Below are positions 1 to 11,600 of a stretch of 64,000 bases of DNA, piece after piece. Position 1 is the first letter of the stretch. The number at the start of each line of letters is the position of its first letter. Source of the stretch: Mauremys mutica (Eukaryota > Chordata > Testudines > Geoemydidae). A program made the translations under genes and the position numbers. The notes beneath the pieces were generated by a model that was not told where the DNA came from, did not search any database, and worked only from the letters and a program-made list of their open reading frames with translations. The stretch lies in contig NC_059080.1 in the NCBI RefSeq assembly GCF_020497125.1, positions 47,805,563 to 47,869,562 on the forward strand, in the 5' to 3' direction.

Positions 1-570
1 CTGGCTGACAATCGATTTAATTTGTTTTCTTAAAATATATTTCATTTAACTATTTTAGTTAAAAACAATTGTAACAAAAACAAACCTGATTTTAAAAAAA
101 CTTGAATGTTTAAATTAAAAAAAATTCATATGCTTGTTGTGTTAAATTATATGTTGGCTGTTGAAGAAAAAAATCCAGAATACATAATGTTATTGTTTTA
201 GTTAAAACAAACAATTTAAAATGTGTCTGGTGATGTTCTCCTCCTAATGCAGCATGGCAAGAAAATCCTCCAAATATGAATGAGTTCACGTCTCCCAATG
301 ACTTCATAAATATCTGCTTCAATTACCTTTGGTAAATGAAATAACCAAACAATCATTCATTTTCTGATATAGCTGTAAAACTAATCTGAACACTTTTCAA
401 AATAAATCACTTTAAAAATGTGTGTATCTTCTAAAAATGAAACCTACATCTGAGTTGTGAAGAATATGTATTAAGGTTATAACAACCAACAAGAATGCAC
501 ATTTATGTAGAAATCCATGATTAAATCAAGTCTTCCTGACTAGTGATTTAAATCAATCAAATCCACCCTG
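1..570. repeat. AT-rich DNA-transposon remnant cut by the window edge
   Basis: AT-rich sequence ends at 570 with aatcaaatccaccctg, the reverse complement of a CAGGGTGGATTTGATTT terminus that I recall as a common interspersed hAT-like end in amniotes. Its other end is outside the window. No coding exon is seen here. Confidence 0.5.
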
Positions 571-1011
571 TAAGAGTTTCCTTTGACGGCTAGTAGACAG
601 TAATTTGACACTGATGTTCTCTTTGTGAGGAGTGCAGTGGTGGTGAGAGTCAGGAAGACACAGGACTTTTGGGGCAGGAAAAGCATCTGCTTTCAATGGA
701 TAAATAAGCACAGAACTCCCCCCCAAATGCTCCCAGTGAATGGGAAAGGATGGGAGACACCTGTGCCAGCCACCATGGCTAGCTCAGCTCAGCACAGGGC
801 TCCAGAGCTGTAGCTGCTGGGCAGGCAGGTGCAGTGGTTCATAGGCAATAACCAAGCAGCACAGCCTGGTTAGATATTGTTAGTGGGAGGATGCACAGCA
901 GCAGTGCAACACACAGTCTGCCCTGGTTTCAGAGGGGCAGCCGTGTTAGTCTGTATCAGCAAAAACAACAAGGAATCCTTGTGGCACCTTAGAGACTAAC
1001 AAATGTATTTG

Positions 1012-1050
1012 GGCATTAGCTTTTGTGGGCTAAAACCCACTTCATCAGAT
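1012..1050 (-). ncRNA. Hammerhead-ribozyme-like core, left inverted pLTR (decayed)
   Basis: On the minus strand, CUGAUGA (1048-1042) is followed by a perfect stem II gtggg/cccac, but the GAAA after it reads AAAA, so the catalytic G12 is lost. It mirrors the right pLTR copy. Confidence 0.55.
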
Positions 1051-1794
1051 GCATGGAGTGGGAAATACAGAGGCAGGTATAAATACACAGCACATGAAAA
1101 GATGGGAGTTGCCTTACCAAGTGGGAGGTCAGTGCTAACGAGCCAATTCAATTAAATTCTATTCAAGGGACACCATCATAGGTCCTAACCACATCAGCCA
1201 CATCATCAGGGGCTCGTTCACCTGCACATCTACCAATGTGATATATGCCATCATTATGCCCCTCTGCCATGTACATTGGCCAAACCGGACAGTCTTTACG
1301 CAAAAGAATACATGGACACAAATCTGACATCAAGAATTATAACATTCAAAAACCAGTAAGAGAACACTTCAATTTCCCTGGACACTCAATAACAGACTTA
1401 AAAATGGTAATTCTTCAACAAAAAAGCTTCAAAACCAGACTCCTAGAAACTGCAGAACTGTAATTAATTTACAAATGGGACACCATAAAATTAGGCCTGA
1501 ATAAAGACTGGGAGTGGAGGAGTCACTACAAAAACTAAATTTCCCCTGCTGATACTCACATCTTCTTGTCAACTGTTTGAAATGAGCCACTTTGATTACA
1601 TTGAACTCTTTAGCATTACAAAAGTGATTTTTCTTCCCTTGATATCCACCCCTTCTTGTCAACTGTTGAGAATAGCTTAGTTCCATCTTAATTGAATTGG
1701 TTTGTTAGCACTGACCCCCCACTTGGTAAGGCAACTCCCATCTTTTCATGTGATGTGTATTTATACCTGTCTCTGTATTTTCCACTCCATGCAT

Positions 1795-1832
1795 CTGATG
1801 AAGTGAGTTTTAGCCCACGAAAGCTTAAGCCC
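1795..1832 (+). ncRNA. Hammerhead-ribozyme-like core, right pLTR (decayed)
   Basis: CUGAUGA at 1795-1801 is followed by stem II (gtgag/cccac, one A-C mismatch against a GTGGG form), the GAAA at 1819-1822 and a three-base stem III with a UUAA loop. U16.1 appears to be C, so cleavage is doubtful. Hammerhead motifs are established in Penelope pLTRs. Confidence 0.6.
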
Positions 1833-2517
1833 AAATAAATGTGTTAGTCTAAGGTGCCACAAGGACTCCTCGTTGTTTTTACAGTCTGCACTATGAGCCC
1901 TGGGAGCAGCAGCAGCACGGTCAGTCCACACAGGGCTAAAGAAGAGAGACAGAGTGATTTTTCTGCCCAGATAATGGCAACGGTAGCAGCCTCGGTGATG
2001 AAGGAGCTTGTCAAGCAGAGAGGAGGCAGCAGGGAATGCTGGCCCAAGCTGAGGCTGCAGTGGATGGGTCCCCACAACTCCCTGCTCAGCAGTCTTTGCT
2101 CTCTTCCCCCTATGCCCCCATCCCATTTTCAGTAACATAGCTGATTTTGGGCTGGCAGCATTCACATTTCCAAAACAACCATTGCACCATGGCTGGATAA
2201 ACTCATAGGCATGTGCCCTGGCACATGACATCGGAATCTCAGCTTGCATTTAACATAGAAGGTTTGTAGCCCTTCTGGTGGCCAAGGAAAGCTTGAGAAT
2301 GTGCCCTTGCATGTAAGTGATACAGCACCATCTGCCTGAGTCTGCAGACAACCTCCTGCAGAGGGAGCAGCAGCCTCTAGAGCCAGAGAGGAAGCCACAT
2401 GGCTCTCCACCTACCACCAGAGCAGACCTACTGCCATTCTAGAACTCCTGTCCAGGAGAATGAGGGGCAGGAGCTAGCTGCTGAGTCTGGTGACATGTTT
2501 CTTTTATCTTCTATAAG

Positions 2518-2677
2518 GTGGAAAACAGGTCCTTTGTCCAGAAGAGCCTGCTTGCCCTTCCACAGAAGCTGGAGGAAGTGCTGGTGGTGGTCGCGGGTCG
2601 AGCTCTGGAAGAGAATGAAGCGGAAGATGTGGAGTTGCCAGTCTCCCGGAACTTCGCCTTTTACAATCCCAAGACCA
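2518..2677 (+). CDS. KLHL30: KLHL30 exon: BACK end and kelch blade 1 start
   Basis: The acceptor AG is at 2516-2517 and the donor GT at 2678. An in-frame TGA just upstream confirms that the reading begins at the splice site. It encodes 53 residues plus one base (phase 1). The first blade strand reads VLVVVAGRA, where the usual Gly-Gly is Ala-Gly, followed by an acidic loop (ALEENEAED) and NFAFYNPKT. Confidence 0.87.
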
Positions 2678-5600
2678 GTAAGCAAGCAAAAGCAAGCCTG
2701 TTCCTAGCTGAGGTTCAGGCCAGGCCCAATGTAGGCGTGTGTGGCCTTTCCGCACAGTCAATCTCCGAGGGAGGCCACACTCCTTTGCTGTCATACCCCA
2801 TTAAGGACAATCTAAGATAATGGGGAAGTTAGCAGTCTTGGTGCTCAAGCCCTCCAGTGGGGTTAAGCAGTGAGTGGGTTCTGTGGCCCAAGCCCTCAGG
2901 CAGGGCAGGGCATCAAACAACCTAAAGCCCAACCCTAAGACAGGGTATAGTCAGGAAACCTAGGCCCTCATATGGGCAGGGTACCAAACACAGTCTTGGG
3001 TTCTAGACCTCAGGCAAGGTGAGTGCCCAACACAGTCTAGGGGGCTCCAGCAAGGGGTCAGGCACCCAGGTACAATGCTCTGGGGAGAGATAGACAAGCA
3101 CAGGTCTCTTGGCCTGAAGAGGGGGAGTACTGCCAGGGACAGGGGGATGCAGGCCCACCTGACCCCACTGCATCCCAGCCCAGGGCCCTAACAGTGGCAG
3201 AGCAGTCTGCCACTGGGTCACAGGGAATCCCACTACAACACACTGACCATGTTTTAGATGCTCTTGCAGCCAGACTACAGTCAGCTATCCCTGGGCTCCT
3301 TCCTACCCTCCTCTCAAGGTGTACCTGTACATCCTCCATATCCTCAGGGTATACTGCCAGTGGCAATCCCAGCAGCTCTTCAGCATTGGCTGTGTTGCCA
3401 GCACAGAATGCCCGAGGACAGCAACAGCGGTTCGTTGCCCGGTGTGCTTCGCTCCAATAAACACACCAAGGTGGAGAAGCAGACACAGTTTATTTGAGAT
3501 CTCAAAGCGGTGCCAGGAGACAGACTTGTCTCAGATCAAGCACCCAGCTACAAGCAGCTTTTCTCTTTTTTATACATAACTTTAACTAAGCCTCTTCTAT
3601 CCCCCCCACTCCCCCTACCTTTCATTCCCATGTAGCAGATACACTTTGCAATAGCAATTACATTAAGCAGTTAAGTCATACTTGGCAGGAACCAGCCTAG
3701 CTCATTAGTAACTCTTCTTTGAACTGTTATCTTGTTTTATTTCTTTTGATCTGCTATTTTGCCCCTTAGCCAGAGGCATACAGGCCTCATTATTATTTCC
3801 TAGTACTGGTGTGAGTGGGGTTGCACCTGATAACTAGCTGTTACACATTCCATTCTCTGTTGCTAGCTTGTTAGGTCGATTAAAGTTCAAATATGGAAAG
3901 GCTTTGGTCAGACATGGAGTGACTTTAGTTCATTCAGGCCTAGTACAGGAAGGCTTCATTGACACTTATGGTTTTCCACCCTCCTGAGTTACCTAGAGTC
4001 ATGCCTAGTGACACCACCAACTGGGTCTGGCAGCTCTGGTAGCTTGGGCAAGTTCTCAGGGTAACTGACATCCTCGGCAGTGGGGAAAGCACATCCATCT
4101 CCTATGGCAGCTGCTACCCAACTGAGCTACAGGGCCCCGCCTTTTATACCTCCTGTGCCTATCCCACCCCTGTGCTTCTGGCATGGTGAGCATGACCTTC
4201 CTGGTTCTGCCCACCGGGGGGCGTCTGGCCCTCCCTCACTGTCAATCTCCGAGGGAGGCCATGCCTGTTTGCTACACCCAGGGTTACATCCAGTTCAGGC
4301 AGGACTTCAGTGGTGCAGCTTGCTGAATAACTGCAGTATTGGAGCAGAGTTCCAGTTGTCTACTGGAGGTCTTACACCGGAAGGGGTGAGGCAGTGACTA
4401 CATGCATGCTGGAGATTCCCCAGCTGCCCTGTTCGAACCACTCTCCATCCCCTGTGCGCTGCTGGATTAGCGCTAAGAAGATGGAGCTCTGGATTTGACC
4501 CTAAAAGTTTTGTGGGCAAAGCGTGTGATGCAATAGATGTGCAGTCTTTCTCTCATAAGCTTTTCCCCTTGGGAGAGAGAAATTTCTGCCAGTTACTATG
4601 TGTTCTGGTCTCCTCTTAGCCTCTGTGTGTCACCTGTCCAAAGCCATTGAGTAGGATCAAGAGGATGAACTCACGCAGCTAACTGTGCCTTGGTGAAGTT
4701 GGGGTGTGTGTGAAGGGCTGCTGATGGTGTGTGGTCCCCTAGAGAGGACGAAGGACCAGAAATCAGGAGACCTGCCTTCTCTTCCCAGCTCTGGCACTGG
4801 CTCAGCCACATCACTTAGGCCCTATAGTTTTAAACAGAGGGGCCTAAATTCAGGGGCTACCGTTGAAAATGTTGGCACCTCTTCAGTTTCCTGTCTGTTA
4901 GGTGGGGATGTTGCCAACCCCCCTTTGAAATGCCAGCTAGTATTGTTTGTATAAAATATATGTGGCAGAACTGAGAACCAGACGCTGAACTAGCACTCTG
5001 CTCACTGGAAGGCCAATTAGTTTCCCAGAGAAAGGCCTGATTGAGAAAAGCTGGGGCTAACTGCTAGGGAGCTAAGGAGCTAGTTAACCTATTAACTGGA
5101 AAAGCAGAAAGGTACACAAGAAGGAAGTGCAAAGTGGGAATGAGAGACAGAAAGAGAGAGTGGGAGAGGTTAGCATGACCAGAATGAAGGGATATCTCTG
5201 CCTGGAGAGATCTCTCTTCTCTCTGGCAAAAGGGGATGTCCCTGTAAATAGAGTTGCTGCCCAGGCCTGTTAAAGGGTGGTGGTTGAGATTAAAATTAGT
5301 AAACTACATGTCAGTGTTTTCAAACTGGAGGTGTGAGAGCTATTTGTGTGAGAAGACAGGAGTCACAATACACAGGTCTCAGTCAGACCCTATGCAGAAG
5401 AAGGAATGGAGTCTCTCTGTCATTGTCTCCCTATAGACCAAAAAATAGATGCTTCCTCCCCACATCCCACCATCCCTCCCAGGATGCTGGATCCTGGTTC
5501 CACTGAAGCCAGCAACCAAACTCTCACTGACTTCAGTGGAGCCAGATTTGACCCATTTATTCGGACTATTGCCCATTCTTATCCACAGGGCCACTAATTG

Positions 5601-8600
5601 GAGGCCTTCACTGGCCCTGGGAGTGTGTGTGATGAGAATGCCCCACAGCTCACACAGCTCTAGTGTCCAATTGGTTCTAAAATGCAGATTAAAAGCAAAC
5701 AAAAAAAGATGCCTGGGTGATGTGAGTCTGGTCACAGTTTCCGAGTCCATAACTGGCCGTGAGCTCCTTAATTTCTCAAAGGCCTCGGCTCCTGAGAGTG
5801 GTCCTGGAACCATACTGCAGAGCACTGTGCTGGTGGCTCACAAACAAAGCGGCTGTGCCAGGGGCTAAATTACCAGTGAATCCTTTACATCAGAGATTTA
5901 GACACACACAGTAACTAGCCGAGTTCATCCTAGAATGAAGCCGTTACCAGGGTGATGTAATGCTCTGAGTCATTGGCTTTTGTCATTCACTGAACAGCTG
6001 CTTTCCCCACAGGCTGATGCTCCTGCAATCACACAGCCTAATGCTAACTCTATTCTCCAGGTGACAAGCCCATGAGTCAGATTTTCTGCAGCTTGGCTGA
6101 GGAGACAGGGCATAATCCTGGCAGACTGATGCAATTGCAGGAGACTTTGACAACATTATGTACACAAGGACCAGCGCTAATTAACACACACAATTCCCCT
6201 GTAGCCAAATGAATGTAGCCAGGTCTCAACCTCCCCGTGCTATGTTGTAAGGGCCTGAGCAAATGTCCATTGAAGTCAATGAAAAGATTCCCACGGACTT
6301 CAGTGAGCTGTAGGTCAGGCCATGAGGCAGCAGAGCAGTTTTAACGCAGGTATGATTTAGTGTCGTACAGAAGAGGAGACACTCCAGTACCAGTGCAGTA
6401 GTCAGTGGGTAGCCGTTGTAGTCCTGCATGCTATGAGAAGTGTACAATCTCACACTTCCAGGCACAAACTGATTTCCACAGGCATGGGGCAGGTTTCCCC
6501 TCTTGCCATGTACAGCGTGGCACAGACAAGTATGGTGGAAGCTCAAGGCATTGGTGTCTGCCAGAGGCAGACACAGGGATTCCAGTACATTTCTACAGTA
6601 ACAGGGCTGGATCGCCAGCAGGTGTAAATTATTGTAATGCCACTGAAGGCAATTGGCCAGATCCCCAGTTGATGTAAATTGGTGTAGCTCCATGAGGTCA
6701 GTGGAAGTGTGTTGATTTATACCAGCTGGGATCAGGCCCACAGAATCAGGAGATTTCCATTTTAATGGCAGCTTTATTTTCGATTCTTTAAGACCTGCGG
6801 GTGGAGCCATTTGGGTACCAAAAGGGGAGAGATTGCATCAGAATTACACTTCTAAGCATTTCTCACCCATCGCCTACAGATACTGTATTACAGCAGAGAT
6901 GGCTGGGGAATATTGGGGTGTTGTCTAAGGGAGCCTGCATAACACTGTTCAGAATAGAACAGGAGCTGTTCTTAGGCTTCCTGCTTTCCTTTCGAAGAGT
7001 GCATCCAGAGTGAAATGAATGGCAGTTGTGCAGTTCAATGTATTGCAAAAGCTTGGTGGAGTTTGGCCAGCTTTTGTTACTGGCGAGCTGTAAAGACTCC
7101 TTTTCAATATTCCTTCTGTTATAAGCAGTACATGAGGATCTCCACTGAATTTCCTAAAGACCCACTGTGCCGAATAGCTAGGGGAGTGTTGGAAGGGGTA
7201 GGGAAATCTGGGGAAGGGACCGTTTTAACAGTTCTGATCCTACCTCTTATTTACAGCAGAGGAGGCATGTTGTCTTTCATTTCGGTCACATGTTGGGAAG
7301 ATAGGAGCACTAGGAAGTATGTAGTGGCTTATGCCCTTGGATCTGGTCTAAGCCTTTAGGTTCTTTATGGCTTTTCTGTGTTTCAGAAAGATGGATGGCT
7401 CTTCCTGACTTTCCGGACTACAATAAATGGGGCTTTTCTCTGGTGGCACTAAATAATTATGTTTACGTAACAGGTATGTAACTTGGGGCTCTCATCCAAC
7501 CCCTTCGCTGAATCTAAGCTGGAACCTAACCTTTGGAATTCTTCACGTGGCTGGTCTGATTGACCCACAGGATATTTTTTCAAACAGAGAAAATAAATGA
7601 CAAATTCATTTAATAAATGTTACTCTTTCCATGGCATCCAGAGGACATTTTGCCAATAAGCAGCAACTCTGAGGAAGTTCTATGGTATCACATAGCTCCT
7701 GGGCAGTAGTTCAGCTATTTCCAGGTTGTATAAGTTCAGAGCTTTTAGGCTAATTTAATTAAATTAATGAATGGAAGAATGGCTCACGACACCACAGTGC
7801 CATGAATTAATTATGCCCCAGGCTGTACTTCATGCTCGGATGGTGTGGTTTTTGGAGACCCCCTTCTCTCTTTATCTACCTGCTGAAGTTCATTTCGCTA
7901 GGCCTGGCAGTAGCTGGGCTTTTCAGTAGAGGGCTCTCTTCTGTGGATTTTACTCCTTCTCACCATCTGCCCGAGTTTAAATTTGGTGACCTTTTGTTTG
8001 CTTGGGCTTTAGATTAGCTTGTTTTTATTTTCTGGGGGTTGCTTCTATTGAGCTGCAGCCAGCAGCCTGTGGTGCTGTGTTCTTGTAAAGTTGTCTTCAA
8101 ATCTGTTTTGATGGTCATGGTTTGATTTAATGCCTGTGAAGGGGCCTAGATGTCAAGGCAAAAGATGCAGTGTAAGACCACTACCCGGGGCAGGGCTGAC
8201 TTTGCCCTACAACATTTTCTCTGTGTGTGTGATGGATTATTCTCTTCCTAGGTGGCTCCAGGGGGACACAGAATGACACCTGGTCCACAACCCAGTCCTG
8301 GTGCTTCCGTCTCAAGGAGGGTGCATGGAAACCCATTGCACCAATGCTGAAACCCCGAACAAACCATGCCAGTGCTGTCCTCAATGGAGAGATCTATGCC
8401 ATTGGGGGTAGGCACCATCTATCTCTCTGGCCACCTCCCCTCTCTATTGTCTGTCAGTCTCTAATACGGCCACAATACAAAGTATCTCACAATAATCGAG
8501 TCCAGAACAATGGATTTAAACAGCAGGTGAAGAAGTTTATTAAGATGCCAATTGAAATATTTGTGTTTGCTGCTCAGTTAAAGCAGAGACTGCAGAAAAT

Positions 8601-11600
8601 AGGAGAATGCAACCTACTATAAACTTACATAAGCACCTGCTAATATGACTGCATCCTAGCAACATTCAACCACATGCAGCTGTGCAGGCATTTAATATCT
8701 GCAGAGACCACATGCACTATCATCCATCCTATGTCGGCAGTCAGCACATACATGCACAGTAAGCAGGCTCACTCCTGGTTCAGATCCTGCCTTCATTCTG
8801 CAAATGATGCCAGTCTCAGTTACCCATTTAAACCCTAATCAAACAGGTGCCTTTGCACTTTCTCCCATGTCATCCCTTCGGTATGGAGACACCCATAGGG
8901 CCAGCTCATTGTCCTTCAGATCCCTTGCTGAGATCCCTGCAGACCACTTGACTGTGGTTATGCAGCTGGCATGCTGTGCCCCCTGCTCAGCATGCTGATT
9001 GCTCTTTTCAAATTGTTCCCTTGTACTCTGTTCGTTGTATCCATCTATTGTCTCCTGTCTTGTACTGAGATTGGAACTGCTTTGGGTCAGGGCCTGTTTC
9101 TTTGTCATGTGTTTGTACAGCATGTGGCATGGTGGGGCTCCAGACTCCCGATGCTACTGTAATGCAAATAATACTCCCTGTGCTGTGCTTACCTCTCGCT
9201 TGTCTCCTCTCTTGTATGTAGGGACCACAGTGGACACAGTGGAGGTGGAGTGCTATGACCCTTATAATAATAGCTGGTGCCCCATCAGCCCTGCCCTGAA
9301 GTATGTGAGCAACTTCACTGCAACTGGATGTCTGGGGAAGCTCTACCTCATTGGCTCTTGTGCTGTCAAGTACAACGCACTAACCCTGCAGTGTTACAAC
9401 CCCGTCATAGGTAAGGAGAAGGAACAGCAATAAGAATTTTGGATGCAAATGCTCGAGCCTCAGAAAGGTCCCTCCCAACAATGCTGTGCCAGTCCTGGTG
9501 CACGCTCATCGTGTTCACCTACAACATGTGTGTTGCCCTGCATGAAATAGGATGCAAGGATAGAACCGGAGCGTATGTGAGTCAGTGATGCATCAGTTAT
9601 GTTTGTGCCAGCCTGTTCATCTCGAATCAGGGGCCAGGGAACGCGGTGGCACTTCTGTGCCCGTTGTGTAGCAGGAAGGAGGGATTCCTGCTGGGAGACG
9701 CTGTAAATTCTGCACTCATTCTGTGTCAAGGCCTAAATTCTTTGGTTTGGGGGTGACTCGGCATAGCTCCATTGCCCTCCATGGAACGATACTGATTTCC
9801 ACCAGCTGAGGGTTGGTGCCTTGTTCCCTTAGGTATGGTGAAATTCAGACAATTGCTGCCCGTTTCATGTAGCCATTTCTAGTTATTTAAAACACACAAG
9901 ATGTTGAACTGTCTCTGGTTATTTACTTACATGGAGTTTCATAAGACCCAGTATGAGAACATTAGTGAGCATGAACCAAATTTAAATGGGGCAAAAGTGT
10001 CTAGTTCCCATGAAAGAAGACATGTGTCTTCACTCCATTAGCTGATTTAAATACCATAGCCCAGTTTAACCTCATGTTGACTACACAGTGTCCAAGATAT
10101 TTCTGATTTACAGTATTTGTGGATGAGCAAACTGAGTCAGCTTCAGCTATTATCTCTCCCCCAAAGTGAACCCCAGACTCGCATTCTCTTCTAGTTCAGG
10201 AACTGTTCACTGTGAGCCAGATTGTGAACTTCTTATTCACTCTAGTGAGCATTAACTTACACAAGCTAGCTCTATTGAAGGCAAGGAGAGGCAGTGTGGC
10301 CTAGTGGATAGAGCACTGGACTGGGACTCAGGAAAGCTGGCTTCTATTCCTGGTGCTGCAGCTGGCCTGTGGGTAACTTTGAGCAAGTCCCATCACCTCT
10401 CTGTGCCTCAGTTTCTCCATTTGTAAAATGGAGATCATGATACTGACTCCTTTGTAAAGTGCTGTGAGAGCAACTAATTGACATAAGAACTGGATATTAT
10501 TATTATAATATTGCTCATGTGAGTAACTGTTCCCCAGTGGGAGTAAGGGTCTCACATTCTGGCCCTGTGTCTCCCACTATCATCTGGACACTCTTTCCCA
10601 CATCTGATATGGCTCTTCATTGGAAGGCCAGGTGTGCTGGCTCCTTTGTGATCCCCTTTCCAGCGCTGCCACTACGTGTGTCTCAGAGGGACAAATGTGT
10701 ACATGACATCCGCATGATACGGTAGTGGCACAAGACAATGTGATGATCTGTGATCCTGGAAAGTTATTTAGTGGTTCACATGTTTGGGAAACCCTTTACT
10801 AGCACCCATCCTCTTACTCAGAAGTCATACAAAGTGACTGAGCATTAGCATACCTTGAGTAAAGGAGTCAGATGACAAGCATATGTTAGCTGGTACCCAG
10901 AATCACCCTTTGCTCTGTCCCTACATGATACACCAAAATGGTTAAAGCGAGACTGGTGCTGTCTAGTTCCCATGAAAGAAGACATGTGTCTTCACTCCAT
11001 TAGCTGATTTAAATACCATAGCCCAGTTTAACCTCATGTTGACTCACCAGAAGCTTTAACCTTTGAAACTAGCATAAAGATAGATAAACTGAGACAACTC
11101 CAAAATATGCTCCTTCTTTTGCCTCTTCATATCCACGCCAGTGTCCAGCTGGTCTCAGGACCAGTTTGCTCCCTACAAGCGAATTACATGCCAGGCTAAT
11201 GTTAATCAGGTCAGCCAATGCATGGCAAAAACCCCTCATGACTGGCTTGTATATTGGTACAAGGCCCAAATGGTAAGAGGTCAGTTATAGGGCCTAATTC
11301 TGAGAGTATTTACACCCATAATGCCATGAATGTAAATGGGTTGACTCCTGATTTACACCAGTGTAAGTGATATGAGAATCAGCCCAGTAAGTTACTATGA
11401 TGGGCCAGCCTGCTCTCTCCTCTCCTTGTGACTCTGTCACCCTAGGGGTAACTCCCATTAACACCCTGTGAGAACTTCATTACTAGTCCAGGCTCCTAAG
11501 CACTTTCACTAACTGATGATGTCTGTTTTTGGCAGATGTGTGGAGTGTAATCGCATCCCCATTCATCCCGAAGTACCTCTCTGCCCCACGCTGTGCCTCC

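Larger units (their letters stand above)
922..1880 (+). mobile_element. Penelope-like element with inverted pLTRs, internally deleted
   Basis: The right terminal repeat (about 1690-1880) reappears inverted at the left (about 925-1130). Both carry the landmarks ttagtct, aaggtgccacaagga and gggctaaaaccca or its complement. Between them lies a GIY-YIG endonuclease remnant (1260-1460, plus strand) reading YIGQTGQSLRKRIHGHKSDI then REHF, typical of the Penelope C-terminus; the reverse transcriptase is missing and the GIY half is shifted out of frame. The 9-bp direct repeat acagtctgc at 913-921 and 1881-1889 is a plausible target duplication. Inverted terminal repeats and hammerhead motifs are known for Penelope elements. 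Confidence 0.8.
4262..7386. other. KLHL30 intron, mostly unassigned
   Basis: Apart from a MIR-like piece (4730-4920) and a palindromic MITE (6600-6750) I see no gene or clear repeat here. Several ORFs under 200 codons, including one on the minus strand at 6226-6810, lack splice or family support. Confidence 0.5.

Noticed and set aside
1854..2135. 93-codon ORF with a helical-looking stretch (MATVAASVMKELVKQR)
   Set aside because: It starts inside the Penelope pLTR, has no splice context, and I cannot tie it to a known family.
6226..6810. 194-codon minus-strand ORF
   Set aside because: No family similarity recognised, it overlaps a palindromic MITE, and it sits in a KLHL30 intron without splice or start support.
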